Positions 8,655 through 18,387 of a stretch of DNA of 54,799 nt are shown one piece after another. A program made the position numbers and the translations under genes. The DNA is from Acidobacteriota bacterium (GTDB lineage Bacteria; Acidobacteriota; Terriglobia; Bryobacterales; Bryobacteraceae). Every line of letters begins with the position of its first letter. Position 1 is the stretch's first letter. Where the stretch lies: the NCBI GenBank assembly GCA_026394075.1, contig JAPKYX010000204.1, positions 1 through 54,799 of the forward strand, given 5' to 3'. Under the pieces are notes generated by a model that was not told the origin of the DNA, searched no databases, and saw only the letters and a list, made by a program, of their open reading frames with translations.

Positions 8655-8996
8655 ATGAACCGATCAGAATCAAGTGAGCGGAGATTGGCCGTTTATGGGA
8701 CGCTGGCTCCCGGTCAGCCGAACCATCACCAACTTGCTGAGCTGAAGGGCGAATGGACGGCCGGTAAAGTTCGGGGCCGGCTATTGTCCGAGGGGTGGGG
8801 TGCGGCGATGGGATATCCGGGGCTGATCCTTGATGCCACTGAAGGTGAGGTCAATGTGCAGGTGTTTGAGTCGGCCGACCTTCCCCAGCACTGGGCGCGT
8901 CTCGATGCGTTTGAAGGGGACGGGTATCGCCGGGAAACGGCGCGTGTCAGCACCACCAAGGGCGAGATCGACGCCTGCATCTATGTTCTGGCCTAG
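8655..8996 (+). CDS. Gamma-glutamylcyclotransferase (AIG2-like) family protein
   Basis: A cytosolic protein of 113 aa from this start. It has the family's substrate-binding loop YGTLAPGQPNH near residue 13 and the acidic motif LDAFEGDGYRRE, whose first Glu corresponds to the catalytic base of gamma-glutamylcyclotransferases. Family members release 5-oxoproline from gamma-glutamyl compounds, but bacterial single-domain members are mostly uncharacterised. I chose ATG 8655 because the family begins only about 10-15 residues before the YGTL motif. An in-frame ATG at 8607 would add 16 residues without clear function. Ribosome-binding sequence is weak at both. Confidence 0.8.
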   Translation: MNRSESSERRLAVYGTLAPGQPNHHQLAELKGEWTAGKVRGRLLSEGWGAAMGYPGLILDATEGEVNVQVFESADLPQHWARLDAFEGDGYRRETARVSTTKGEIDACIYVLA

Positions 8997-9214
8997 GCTT
9001 GTGCATTTTGGCCGGAGCCATCACGGATAGTTGCACCAGCTTGGTTTCCCCGCTCTCATGGATTTCGGTGGCTGGCCGATACGCATAGCGATTAGGCCGT
9101 TTCCGCGTCTGTCAGTCCCCTTCCATGCGATGCCGGCCGATTCTTCACGAAGAAATGCGGTCTGGCGATCAGTGCGTTAACAACTCACCAGGCATGTCGC
9201 GATAAGGAACTGGA

Positions 9215-11098
9215 ATGAGAAGCTTCTTGCGTCGCCTAACGTTGGGCCAAAACATACTTGTCGCGGGGGCATTGTTGATTGTCACCGCCTCTGGCGCGCT
9301 GGGGTACTTCATCGCCAAGGGCTTTTCAAAAGACATCGCGTTTGCCATCACCGAACAGTACGGAAACCAGTACCAACGCCCGCTGGAGAAGCTGCTGGAG
9401 GCTCTGCCGCAGCACCAGGCCGCCGCGATGCGGATGCGGAAGGGTGACCCGAATGCACAGCCTGATCTGACGGCGGCCGCCGCTAAAATCGAACACGGGC
9501 TGGGCGAATTGAAGCAGGCCGATGCCCAGTGGGGTGAGGACCTGCAGTTCACGGCCGAGGGTCTGGCGAAGCGGAAGCGGAGCCACAACAAAAGCTCCAC
9601 TCTGGCGGAAGAATGGCGATCGCTAAAAGAGCGGTTGGCGCAGATGTCCGGCGAGGATGTGGATAAGGCGCACGCGCACCTGGTAGCGGATGTACGCACG
9701 ATGATCGTCCACGCGGGTGACACGTCGAACCTGATCCTGGATCCGGACCTGGACAGCTACTACCTGATGGATGCGACGCTAGTCGCGCTGCCCCAGACGC
9801 AAGACCGTCTGGCCACCATCCAGGCCATGGGCGCGGAGTTGCTGGCGGCTCCACTGAACGAAGATGGACGCCGGCGTCTGGCGGTGGCGGCGGCCTTGCT
9901 GAAGGAAGCAGACGTGGACCGCGTTATGGCTGACATCCAGACCGCACTCAATGAAGACCCAAGCTTTTCCGGGATCAGCCCTGGCTTGCAGCAGAACCTG
10001 CCCCCCGCTGCGAAAGAGTACGCCCGGACTAACGAAGCGCTGCTTGATCTGCTGAACCGAGCCAGCGCAGGCGCTGAACCCGGCGTAACCGGACCCGCGT
10101 TGGAGACGGCGGCCCGCGAAGCGAGACAAGCCAGTTTCCGGCTGTGGGAGACGGGGGCGACCCAACTGGACGGCCTCCTGCGGCTGCGAATCGAAGCACT
10201 GCGGAGCACGCGAAACTGGGCGCTGGCGCTGACGGCACTCGCGCTGCTGGCCTGTGGCGCTTTATCCTACACGGTGGTCCGGATGGCCACCGGCTTGATT
10301 GAGCAGGCCGCCGGTCAATTGGTGCAGCATTCCGGTGGAATCTCCCAGGCTTCCAAACAAGTGGCTTCGGCGGCAAATTCGCTGGCCGTAGGGGCGGAGC
10401 AACAGGAAAAGGCCTTGGCCGAAACGGTGGCCTCCAAGCAGGCCATCTTGAATGTGGCCCGAGGCAATGCAGATCAGTCTCAATCGGCCGTGCTGACGGT
10501 GGAATCAGTGGTGGGCCGCATCGCCGTGGCCAATGAGAAGCTGAATGAGATGGATGCTTCGATGACCGAAATCAGCCTCTCCAGCGCCAAGATTTCCAAA
10601 GTGATTCGCACGATTGATGCGATCGCCTTCCAGACGAATCTGTTGGCGCTGAATGCTTCGGTGGAGGCGGCGCGGTCGGGAGCGGCCGGGCAGGGCTTTG
10701 CCGTGGTGGCGGAGGAGGTCCGGAATCTGGCGCAGCGATGCGCCCAAGCGGCCCGGGAGACCACGGAGCTGGTTTCCAATTCCAGCACCACCGCCAATGC
10801 GGGTCGATTGAAACTCGCCCAGGTGGCGGAAGCGGTTCGCTCCATTGATGAAAGTGCGTCTGAGATCCGAACGCTGATCCGTTCGGTGGATGAGGGGAGC
10901 CGCCAGCAAGCCGTAAGCCTGGAGGAGGTGGCGCGAGCTCTGGCTCAAGTAAGTGGGCACACGCAAGCGGCGGCGGCGGAGTCAGAACAGACGGTGGCCG
11001 CCAGCGACGAGCTGGATGGACAAGCGACGGACCTGCATTCGGTGGCGCTGCAGTTGCGTGCTCTGGTGGGCGGCGCCAGCATGGGTGTGGCCCGTTGA
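9215..11098 (+). CDS. Methyl-accepting chemotaxis protein
   Basis: A 627-aa inner-membrane chemoreceptor. TM1 is about residues 10-33, followed by a helical periplasmic sensor domain of about 300 residues (four-helix-bundle style, no Cys). TM2 is about residues 333-355. The signalling domain contains the highly conserved hairpin tip IAFQTNLLALNASVEAAR, followed by GFAVVAEEVRNLAQR, which contacts CheA and CheW. Between TM2 and the signalling coil there is only a short and poorly HAMP-like stretch. There is no C-terminal pentapeptide for CheR/CheB docking. The start has AAGGA at 9204-9208. No che genes are in the window, so it is an orphan receptor here; the ligand cannot be predicted. Confidence 0.93.
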   Translation: MRSFLRRLTLGQNILVAGALLIVTASGALGYFIAKGFSKDIAFAITEQYGNQYQRPLEKLLEALPQHQAAAMRMRKGDPNAQPDLTAAAAKIEHGLGELKQADAQWGEDLQFTAEGLAKRKRSHNKSSTLAEEWRSLKERLAQMSGEDVDKAHAHLVADVRTMIVHAGDTSNLILDPDLDSYYLMDATLVALPQTQDRLATIQAMGAELLAAPLNEDGRRRLAVAAALLKEADVDRVMADIQTALNEDPSFSGISPGLQQNLPPAAKEYARTNEALLDLLNRASAGAEPGVTGPALETAAREARQASFRLWETGATQLDGLLRLRIEALRSTRNWALALTALALLACGALSYTVVRMATGLIEQAAGQLVQHSGGISQASKQVASAANSLAVGAEQQEKALAETVASKQAILNVARGNADQSQSAVLTVESVVGRIAVANEKLNEMDASMTEISLSSAKISKVIRTIDAIAFQTNLLALNASVEAARSGAAGQGFAVVAEEVRNLAQRCAQAARETTELVSNSSTTANAGRLKLAQVAEAVRSIDESASEIRTLIRSVDEGSRQQAVSLEEVARALAQVSGHTQAAAAESEQTVAASDELDGQATDLHSVALQLRALVGGASMGVAR

Positions 11099-11153
11099 TG
11101 AATTGCTGACCGTCGCGCCGGGCAGCCTCTCGATTGGGGCCAACGGAAACCTC

Positions 11154-11181
11154 TTGCGCGGTGCGAGCCAGCGTTGATAAT
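11154..11181 (+). promoter_or_regulatory. Candidate promoter for the YVTN gene, very close to its start
   Basis: TTGCGC (11154-11159) and GATAAT (11176-11181) are separated by 16 nt. The -10 ends only 6 nt before ATG 11188, so transcription would begin about at the start codon, as for a leaderless mRNA. Predicted by eye. Confidence 0.45.
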
Positions 11182-11187
11182 AGACGC

Positions 11188-12162
11188 ATGTCTACCGTTG
11201 CTCTGCTGTTGCTGGCCTCCACTTCGATCTTTGCCGCGGCGCTACCTTCGCCCGCGCTGATCGTGCTGAACAAGGAAGAGGCGACGCTGGCCATCGTCGA
11301 CCCCAATACCGGCAAAGTCACCGGTCGGGTCAGCACCGGCGACGGACCGCATGAAGTGGAACTCTCCGCCGATGGCCGCTTTGCCTATGTCACCAACTAC
11401 GGCTCCAAGTCCCCCGGCAATTCGCTATCGGTGATCGACCTGGTTGCCCAGAAGGAAGTGCGGCGTTTTGAAGTGACGCCCATGGCGCGGCCGCACGGCA
11501 TTGCGGTCTCCGATGGCAAGGTATGGTTTACGGCGGAGGCCAACAAGATCGTCGGCCGCTACGACCCGCAGGCCAACCGCATCGACTATCTGCTGGGCAC
11601 GGGGCAAAACTCGACGCACATGGTGATGTTGAACAAGGACGCCAGCCGAATGTTCACCGCCAACATTGGCTCCGATAGCATTTCGATCTTTTCGCCCACG
11701 CCCGATGGCACCAACTGGAATCAGACCGTCGTGCCGGTCGGCAAGGGGCCCGAAGGCATGGATCTGTCGGCCGACGGCAGCCAGCTCTGGACGGCGCACT
11801 CTCGTGACGGCGGCGTCTCCGTCATTGACGTGGCGGCCAAGAAGGTGATCGCCACCATTGATGTGGCCACCAAACGCTCCAACCGGATCAAGCTGACGCT
11901 GGATGGCAAGTACGCGCTGATCTCCGATCTGTCGGGTGGGGAACTGGTGATTCTGGATGTAGTGACGCGCCGCGTGATCAAGCGCATGCCGCTGGGCAAG
12001 ATGCCCGAGGGCATTCTGCTGGACCCCAACGGAACCCGCGCCTTCATTGCTGTGGCGGGTGATAACCGCATCGATATTCTCGATCTGAAAACGCTCACGA
12101 TCACGGGGCGCCTGGAGACTGGCGCCGGTCCGGACGGCATGGCCTGGGCGGCCGGGAAATAG
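11188..12162 (+). CDS. Secreted YVTN/YncE-type beta-propeller protein
   Basis: A 324-aa protein with a signal peptide (MSTVALLLLASTSIFAAAL) and repeated propeller blades of about 42 residues. Blade repeats such as GDGPHEVELSADGRFAYVTN, KGPEGMDLSADGSQLWTAH, TLDGKYALISD and KMPEGILLDPNGTRAFIA are visible, giving about seven blades as in YncE-like and lactonase-like propellers. Such proteins are periplasmic or extracellular and often bind ligands, DNA or partner proteins; no catalytic residues can be assigned. ATG 11188 is chosen because it starts exactly at the signal peptide; an in-frame upstream ATG at 11134 would add 18 non-hydrophobic residues. The YjbR-like gene begins 3 nt after its stop. 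Confidence 0.85.
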   Translation: MSTVALLLLASTSIFAAALPSPALIVLNKEEATLAIVDPNTGKVTGRVSTGDGPHEVELSADGRFAYVTNYGSKSPGNSLSVIDLVAQKEVRRFEVTPMARPHGIAVSDGKVWFTAEANKIVGRYDPQANRIDYLLGTGQNSTHMVMLNKDASRMFTANIGSDSISIFSPTPDGTNWNQTVVPVGKGPEGMDLSADGSQLWTAHSRDGGVSVIDVAAKKVIATIDVATKRSNRIKLTLDGKYALISDLSGGELVILDVVTRRVIKRMPLGKMPEGILLDPNGTRAFIAVAGDNRIDILDLKTLTITGRLETGAGPDGMAWAAGK

Positions 12163-12165
12163 CGC

Positions 12166-12546
12166 ATGGCGGGCCCGGCCCCGAAGTTTGCGCACGGCGA
12201 GGAGCATCTGGCCCGCGTCCGCCGTCTCTCGCTCGCCCTGCCCGGCACCAGCGAGAAGATCTCCCACGGCGAGCCCACCTTCTTTGTGGCCAAGAAGGTA
12301 TTTGTGATGTTCGCCAACAACCACCACAACGACGGCCGCCTCGCCGTCTGGCTGCCCGCCGCACCTGGCGAGCAATCCGCGCTGATCGGCACCGAACCGG
12401 CCAAGTTCTTCAAGCCGCCCTATGTCGGTGTGAAGGGCTGGCTGGGCATCCAACTGGAGGCTGTTGATGATGACGAACTGGGCCTCTATATCACCCAAGC
12501 CTGGCGTCTTGTTGCACCGAAGAAGTTGGTCGGGCCGACGTTTTAG
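12166..12546 (+). CDS. MmcQ/YjbR family protein
   Basis: A 126-aa cytosolic protein of the MmcQ/YjbR fold (CyaY-like, double-wing DNA-binding proposal). Typical features are the opening [29 protein letters not shown], the central [17 protein letters not shown] segment and the C-terminal helix [15 protein letters not shown]. The biochemical role of the family is not established. It starts 3 nt after the propeller gene and its stop lies 4 bp from the converging sulfatase stop, so there is no room for a separate terminator. Confidence 0.85.
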   Translation: MAGPAPKFAHGEEHLARVRRLSLALPGTSEKISHGEPTFFVAKKVFVMFANNHHNDGRLAVWLPAAPGEQSALIGTEPAKFFKPPYVGVKGWLGIQLEAVDDDELGLYITQAWRLVAPKKLVGPTF

Positions 12547-12550
12547 TGGG

Positions 12551-13933
12551 CTACCGCGAATACTCGGTGAGGTGCTGCTTGGTCGTGCCGCGCCAGTCGC
12601 CCAAGGGTGGCGCGCCGATCTTTGTGAACCATCGCCGTAGGTCGGTACGCAAGGGCTCAATCATTGCTTGCGAGGCTGGCTGGTCCATCAGGTTCTGCTT
12701 CTCTCCTGGATCGCGGGCCAAGTCGTAGAACTCACCTGGCCACTCCGCCGTACGTTCGATGAACTTGGCCGTAGGTGTTCGCACACCGCGCACCATTGAG
12801 TATTCAAAGTAGAGCTTGTTGTCCCACTTGGGGTTCGCCCCCCGCAGAAACGGCGCATAGCTCCGCCCCGGCCGGGCCGCATCGGTGGGAGCCGAAACGC
12901 CTGCCCAGTCAAGCATGGTGGGGAAGAAGTCATACGACGACACCATGGCGTCCACGGTCTTCGATTCCGGGATGCGGCCCGGATGGCTCCAGATCATCGG
13001 TACGCGGATCGACTCGTCATACATGTTGAACGGCCACGTGCCGTTGCCCTTGCCCCACACGCCATGATGCCCCGCGTTCCAGCCTTGGTCGGCCGTAAAC
13101 ACCACCGTCGTCGAGCTACGCAGCCCGGCACGATCCAGGTGATCCATCACGCGGCCCACATTGCGGTCCGCGCCTGAGATCAGTGCTGAATAGGCTCGCA
13201 TCGAAGCTTCTTCCAGATGATGCTGCCGCAGTTCCGGGTTCTGCCACGGATGCCGCGGCTCCCGCGGGAAGCAGGCGAACTTCGAGTTCACATAGTGCGC
13301 CCGGTCGCCCTCCGGCTGATAGTTGTACGGCGTATGCGGCGCATAAAAGGGCACCAGCAAGAAGAACGGCTGCCGGCTGGGTGCGCTCAGGAATTCGAGC
13401 GCGCAGTCGCCAATAAAGTCTTCCTTAAAGCCCGGAGCCTTCACCCGCTGGCCGTTCTTGACGAACTCGACATCCTTAAACGGCCCGCCCCCGCCCGGCA
13501 CCGTCGCCCAATAGCCGAACCCCTCCTGCGCATGCTCGTCATCGCCCATGTGCCACTTGCCCACCATGCCCGTGCGATAACCGCCTTCGGCAAGCAGTCG
13601 CGCATAGGTGGTGTGCCCGGAGAGCCAGCGCCGCGTGTCTTTGCCAAAGCTATCTTCCGGCCGCAGCCAATCCTGCACGCCATGCTGCGACGGCATCTTG
13701 CCCGTCATATAGCTCAACCGGCTGGGTGAACAAACGGGCGTCGCCGCATAGGCTTGCGTAAACCGCGTCCCCGTCCGCGCCAGCCGGTCGATGTTGGGCG
13801 TAAACATTTCGGCGCACCCATAAGCGCCCGTCGCCCAAGCGCCATGGTCGTCGGTCATAAAGACGATGATGTTCGGGCGAGCGGGGGCCGCCAGTGCCAG
13901 AGGAGCAGCCAGCAGGCTGCGGCGGGTGAGCAT
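12551..13933 (-). CDS. Tat-exported sulfatase (arylsulfatase/choline-sulfatase type)
   Basis: A 460-aa formylglycine-dependent sulfatase. It begins with a short twin-arginine signal (LTRRSLLAAPLALAAPA). Metal-binding Asp28-Asp29 occur in FMTDDHG. The sulfatase signature CSPSR is at residues 68-72, where Cys68 would be oxidised to formylglycine by a maturase (not in the window). A later metal-binding region is around FTADQGWNAGHHG. It removes sulfate from a sulfated organic compound, probably a polysaccharide or aryl sulfate, in the periplasm. The substrate is not determinable. It is downstream of dnaE2 on the same strand, 66 bp away, but is unlikely to share its function. Confidence 0.92.
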   Translation of the reverse strand: MLTRRSLLAAPLALAAPARPNIIVFMTDDHGAWATGAYGCAEMFTPNIDRLARTGTRFTQAYAATPVCSPSRLSYMTGKMPSQHGVQDWLRPEDSFGKDTRRWLSGHTTYARLLAEGGYRTGMVGKWHMGDDEHAQEGFGYWATVPGGGGPFKDVEFVKNGQRVKAPGFKEDFIGDCALEFLSAPSRQPFFLLVPFYAPHTPYNYQPEGDRAHYVNSKFACFPREPRHPWQNPELRQHHLEEASMRAYSALISGADRNVGRVMDHLDRAGLRSSTTVVFTADQGWNAGHHGVWGKGNGTWPFNMYDESIRVPMIWSHPGRIPESKTVDAMVSSYDFFPTMLDWAGVSAPTDAARPGRSYAPFLRGANPKWDNKLYFEYSMVRGVRTPTAKFIERTAEWPGEFYDLARDPGEKQNLMDQPASQAMIEPLRTDLRRWFTKIGAPPLGDWRGTTKQHLTEYSR

Positions 13934-13999
13934 GGAGGTGATTGTACTGCGATGGAGTTGTGGGTGAATCTGGCGCGCGGCACCTGGCGTGAAATTGTT

Positions 14000-16900
14000 C
14001 TAGCAAAAATCATGCGACCGCCCGGCGGCTACCGGGGCCGCCTCCATCGCCCGCACATCGCTTGCCTTCACCGACGCCACGCCGCGTTGGTTTTGGAGGA
14101 TGCCGTCGATTATCAGTGCCGGGTGACCGAGGACGGTGAGTTTGTGGCGGGCGTACAGGTCGGGTTGGAAGATGACGTTGACGATGCCGGTTTCGTCTTC
14201 CAGGCTCAGGAAGACGAAACCTTTGGCCGTCGAGGGTTGCTGGCGGCAGATGACGGCTCCCGCGACGCGGATGGGTTTGCGGTCCGGTAGATACCGGACT
14301 TGCGCGGCTGTGACGACGTTCAGGTGGGCCAGTGTTTCGCGGTGCAGACGCATCGGGTGCGCGCCAATGGTGAGGCCAGAGCGGCGGAAGTCGGAGCTTA
14401 GGCGTTCTTCCAGCGTCATGGGCGCGAGCGGCGAAGGCTGGGCGGTTGAATCCAGTTGCTCGAACAGTTCGCCCGCGGGGCGTAGGGCGAGCTCGGATTG
14501 CCAGAGCGCGCCGCGGCGGTGCTGGGTGGTGCCGGGCGTTTCGCGGCCAATATGATTCAAAGCACCCAGCTCCGCCAGCGACTTCAGCTCTTCGCGGGAG
14601 ATGGCGGTGCGCTGGGTGAGGTCGTCGATGCTTGCAAAGGGGCGCTGCGCGCGGGCGTGGGTGATGTTGCTGGCGGTCAGGTGGCGGAAGCCCTTGACGT
14701 AGTTGAAGCCCAGGCGCACTTGCCAAACACCTGCATGCTGTTCGAGCGTGCACAGCCAATCCGATTGCGTCACGTCCACCGGTTGAAAGTGCAGCCCGTG
14801 CCGCTGCGCGTCCTTGACCAGCGTGAAGGAGTTGTAGAAGCCCATCGGCTGATTGTTCAGGATCGCCGCCGTGAAGGCCGCCAGATAGTGGCACTTCAAG
14901 TACGCACTGGCATAGGCGATCAAGGCGAAGCTGATGGCGTGCGATTCGGGAAAGCCGTACAAGGCGAACGACGTGATGGAGAGCACGATGGCGTCCTGCG
15001 CGGCCTGGTCGATGCCTTTGCGCGTCATGCCTTCGCGTAGGCGCACGTCGATCTCCGCCATGCGCTGCTGGCTGCGCTTGAAGCCCATGGCGCGGCGCAA
15101 TTCCTCCGCTTCACCGCCGGTGAAGTCCGCCGCGATCATGGCCATGCGCAACAGTTGCTCTTGGAACAGCGGCACGCCGAGCGTCCGCTTCAGCACTTCA
15201 TCGAGCGTCGGATGCAGCGAAGTCGCCGGTTCCATACCCTGGCGGCGGCGGAGATAAGGGTGCAGCATTTTGCCGACAATCGGCCCGGGGCGGATGATGG
15301 CCACCTGCACCACGATGTCGTAGAAGTGCTGCGGCTTCATCTGCGGCAGAAAGGAGATTTGGGCGCGGCTTTCCACCTGGAACATGCCCACCGTGTCGGC
15401 CTGCTGCAAGGCTTGATAGACCTTGGGGTCCGTCTTGGGGATCTGCGCCAGGTCTACTTCTTCGCGGTAATGGTCGCGGATCAGGTTGACGGAATCGCGC
15501 AGCACGGCCATCATGCCCAGGCCCAGCAGGTCCACCTTGATGATGCCCATGTCGGCGCAATCTTCCTTGTCCCATTGCACGATCACGCGGCCGGGCATGG
15601 TGGCCGGTTGCAGCGGGACGATCGCATCCAGTTGGCCTTGGCAGATCACCATACCGCCGGAGTGTTGGCCCAGGTGGCGCGGCAGGTCCTGGATCTGGCC
15701 CGAGAGCGCGACCAGCTTGCTCACCAGCGGATGCTGGCGGTCCAGACCAGCGGCGCGCAGTTGCTGTTCCAGCTTGCCTGCCTGCTCTTCTGCTGGCGTT
15801 TCTTGCGCATGCTCCCAGCCGCCGCGTGAGGAGAGCTTGGATAACCGGCCCAACACCTCTTCGTTGAAGCCCAGCGCTTTGCCGACATCGCGCACGGCGG
15901 AGCGGCCCCGATAGGTGATGACGTTGGCCGTCATGGCCGCGCCCAGTTGGCCGTAGCGGCGGTAGACGTATTGGATCACCTGCTCGCGGTCGTCACCGCT
16001 GGGCAGGTCGACATCGATGTCGGGCCACTCGCCGCGGTTCTCGGACAGGAAGCGCTCAAACAGCAGGTCCATGGCGATGGGGTCGACCGCGGTGATGCCC
16101 AGCGCGTAGCAAACAGCGCTATTTGCCGCCGAGCCTCGCCCCTGCACCATGATCCCCTGGCGGCGGCAGAACTGGACGATGTCCCAGACGATCAGGAAGT
16201 AGCCGGCCAGATCGAGCTTTTCGATCAAAGCCAGTTCGCGCTCCATCTGGCGGCGGGCCCGCTCATGATAGGGCCGGAAGCGGTCGTGCGCGCCTTCATC
16301 GACGCGCTGGCGCAGGAAGGAGTTCATGGTCTCGCCCGGCCCCACGGGATAGCGGGGGAACTCATAGCCCAGGTTGGCCAGCGAGTAGGTGACGCGCTGC
16401 GCCAGTTCGAGCGAGTTGCTGATGGCCTCCGGCCGGTCGGCGAACAGGCGCTGCATTGCGGCGGCGGACTTCAGGTGCCGCTCGGCATTGCGGGCCAGCA
16501 GTTTTCCGGCGCGCTGGATAGTGGTGCGGTGGCGGATGGCGGTGAGCGTGTCGGCCAGTTCGCGTTCGGGCGGCGTGGCGTGATTGATGCCGTTGGTGGC
16601 CAGCAGGGGCAGCTTCCAGCGGCGCGCGGCTTCCACGTCGGCGCGGTTCACCGCCTCTTCCTCGCGGTGGAGATGGCGTTGCAGTTCGACGTAGACGCCC
16701 GAGCGGCCAAAGATGCTGACCAACTCGTCCATTGGCCGGTTGACGCCGCGTGTCAGGCAGATCAGGCCTTCCGCGTGCTGCTCAATGTCTGCTCGCGTGG
16801 CGCCGGGTTGGTTGTTCAGTTTGATCGTGCTCAGCAGACGGCACAGGTTCTGGTAGCCCTGCCGGGTTTCGGCGATCAGCGGATAGCGGAACCCTTCCAC

Positions 16901-17104
16901 CGCTGTCACTTCGGCGCCGATGATGGCGCGCAGCCCGGCCTTCACCGCGGCCTTATGGAAGCGGACGGCACCGGAGAGATTGTCGCGGTCGAGCATGGCC
17001 ACGGCCGGCATCTCCAGGCGCGCCGCTTCGGCCACCAGATCCTCCGGTAGCGTGGCGCCTTCCAGAAAGCTGAAGGCGGAGCGGGCGTGCAGTTCGGCAT
17101 ACAT
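14000..17104 (-). CDS. dnaE2: Error-prone DNA polymerase DnaE2 (ImuC)
   Basis: A 1034-aa alpha-subunit-type DNA polymerase for damage-induced translesion synthesis. The N-terminal PHP domain begins YAELHARSAFSFLEGA. The three polymerase carboxylates are present: PDIDVDLPSG (Asp362, Asp364) and KVDLLGLG (Asp525). The C-terminal OB-fold (IRVAGAVICRQQPSTAKG) follows the helix-hairpin-helix region. The start at 17104 is supported by the TGATG overlap with the imuB stop. Extension to 17158 would overlap imuB and adds no conserved sequence. The length and the pairing with imuB separate it from replicative DnaE1. Known mutasomes act with ImuB as the beta-clamp adaptor. Confidence 0.95.
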   Translation of the reverse strand: MYAELHARSAFSFLEGATLPEDLVAEAARLEMPAVAMLDRDNLSGAVRFHKAAVKAGLRAIIGAEVTAVEGFRYPLIAETRQGYQNLCRLLSTIKLNNQPGATRADIEQHAEGLICLTRGVNRPMDELVSIFGRSGVYVELQRHLHREEEAVNRADVEAARRWKLPLLATNGINHATPPERELADTLTAIRHRTTIQRAGKLLARNAERHLKSAAAMQRLFADRPEAISNSLELAQRVTYSLANLGYEFPRYPVGPGETMNSFLRQRVDEGAHDRFRPYHERARRQMERELALIEKLDLAGYFLIVWDIVQFCRRQGIMVQGRGSAANSAVCYALGITAVDPIAMDLLFERFLSENRGEWPDIDVDLPSGDDREQVIQYVYRRYGQLGAAMTANVITYRGRSAVRDVGKALGFNEEVLGRLSKLSSRGGWEHAQETPAEEQAGKLEQQLRAAGLDRQHPLVSKLVALSGQIQDLPRHLGQHSGGMVICQGQLDAIVPLQPATMPGRVIVQWDKEDCADMGIIKVDLLGLGMMAVLRDSVNLIRDHYREEVDLAQIPKTDPKVYQALQQADTVGMFQVESRAQISFLPQMKPQHFYDIVVQVAIIRPGPIVGKMLHPYLRRRQGMEPATSLHPTLDEVLKRTLGVPLFQEQLLRMAMIAADFTGGEAEELRRAMGFKRSQQRMAEIDVRLREGMTRKGIDQAAQDAIVLSITSFALYGFPESHAISFALIAYASAYLKCHYLAAFTAAILNNQPMGFYNSFTLVKDAQRHGLHFQPVDVTQSDWLCTLEQHAGVWQVRLGFNYVKGFRHLTASNITHARAQRPFASIDDLTQRTAISREELKSLAELGALNHIGRETPGTTQHRRGALWQSELALRPAGELFEQLDSTAQPSPLAPMTLEERLSSDFRRSGLTIGAHPMRLHRETLAHLNVVTAAQVRYLPDRKPIRVAGAVICRQQPSTAKGFVFLSLEDETGIVNVIFQPDLYARHKLTVLGHPALIIDGILQNQRGVASVKASDVRAMEAAPVAAGRSHDFC

Positions 17105-18381
17105 CAGTCGTAGCTGCCATCGAGGAACCAGTTCGCCCTTTGCGGCGCATGCACGCAATAGAGCCGGTAGAGGCCGCCGGTATCAAGCGCAATGTCCCAC
17201 TCATCGCGGTTCCAGGCGGTGGAGGCCCACCATTCGCCGGAGGTCCGCCACGGGCCCGCGGTCTGGCAGACCACCCCGGCCACCTTCTGTGACCTGACGC
17301 GGCGGGGCGCGCCATGCTGCAACTCCACGGCGGCTTCGAGCGGCGGGCGGAAGTAGCGGAAGGCTAGCTGTAGGCCGGGTTTGGTCAACGTGCCCGGCTC
17401 CTTCACAACCATGCCAGGCACCGGTTCAAAGGCGCAGGGCCGCAACTGATAGGCGTCGGGACGGTGCGTGTCCAGCAGAGCGGGTGTGCCGACATGCTCC
17501 GGCCCCACCAGCGCACCCAGCCGCGCGATCAGCAGTTGCAGCTTTTCGGGCTCGGGTGCCGTGGGGACGAACAGCCCATCCTGGCGCGACCGCGTTTCAG
17601 CCGGGTGAAGCGTCACTTCCAAGGCCTGGATCGCCGCCTTTATTGGGTGGGCTTCCAGATCCAGCTGCACTTGCTTCAGCAACACCATCGGGTCCCGTAA
17701 GGCGACCGGGAATTCGAGCGACCTTGTCCGTTGCTCCCCCTTGATCAGCGTGAACCGGAGCGTGATGCGGTTGGTGGAGAGCGATTGCCGCGCCAAGCGA
17801 GCGGTGAGATCCCGCACCAGCGCGGAGACCACGAACAGCAGCGGCTCCAGCAGTTCCACCGGATGCTCCAACTCCTGCCGGGCGGTGTAGTCCTCCGGTG
17901 GGGCCGCCACTTGCAGCGGCCGGGAAAGCTGCCCGCAGGCCAGCAGGCGCAGCCGTGTCCCCGCTTCGCCCAGCCGCTCCGCTATCCCCATCGCGGGCAG
18001 CGCGGCGAACTCGCCAAACGTGCGGATGCCCCAGCTGAGCAGGGTGTCGATCAGCACCGGGTCCGCTGGCAGATGTTGGATTGCGATGCGGCCGAGCACT
18101 GCCGCTTCATCACCGGGCGCGATGATGGTGACGCCCCGCAGATGTCGTGCCGCGACGACGGCGGCGTCCGGGTTGCGGGCGATGGCCAGGTTCGCTTGAA
18201 TGCCCATCGCCTGCCCGCGACGCGACACTTCGGAGGCCAACTGGTGCGTATCGCCGAACAGGCGCGCCAAGCCGGCCAGCGAGAAGACCACCGTATCGGG
18301 CGCGGTCAGCTCCAGCAAGGGCGAAAACTGCCCGGCCAGTTCGGCCAGCAGGGGCGAGGTTCCAAACAAGCAGGCGAACAT
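17104..18381 (-). CDS. imuB: ImuB, inactive Y-family polymerase-like mutasome adaptor
   Basis: A 425-aa Y-family fold protein. In the place where active Y-family polymerases have the S-x-D-E catalytic motif, this protein reads APDTVVFSLAGLARLFG, so the carboxylate pair is missing. This fits ImuB, which in studied bacteria is non-catalytic and links DnaE2 to the sliding clamp. Helix-hairpin-helix sequence is seen near LLSWGIRTFGEFAALPAMG. The little-finger region and a C-terminal extension ending WFLDGSYD follow. Its stop overlaps the dnaE2 ATG, and imuA ends 6 nt upstream. A beta-clamp-binding peptide could not be placed with certainty. Confidence 0.92.
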   Translation of the reverse strand: MFACLFGTSPLLAELAGQFSPLLELTAPDTVVFSLAGLARLFGDTHQLASEVSRRGQAMGIQANLAIARNPDAAVVAARHLRGVTIIAPGDEAAVLGRIAIQHLPADPVLIDTLLSWGIRTFGEFAALPAMGIAERLGEAGTRLRLLACGQLSRPLQVAAPPEDYTARQELEHPVELLEPLLFVVSALVRDLTARLARQSLSTNRITLRFTLIKGEQRTRSLEFPVALRDPMVLLKQVQLDLEAHPIKAAIQALEVTLHPAETRSRQDGLFVPTAPEPEKLQLLIARLGALVGPEHVGTPALLDTHRPDAYQLRPCAFEPVPGMVVKEPGTLTKPGLQLAFRYFRPPLEAAVELQHGAPRRVRSQKVAGVVCQTAGPWRTSGEWWASTAWNRDEWDIALDTGGLYRLYCVHAPQRANWFLDGSYD

Positions 18382-18387
18382 GGCGGC

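Noticed and set aside
15947-17050. Long plus-strand open frame antisense to dnaE2 (367 codons)
   Set aside because: Same shadow effect; the translation has no domain, and all DnaE2 motifs lie on the minus strand.
17105-17158. N-terminal extension of DnaE2 to 17158
   Set aside because: It would read through the end of imuB; the TGATG junction and the family N-terminus (YAELHARS) fix the start at 17104.
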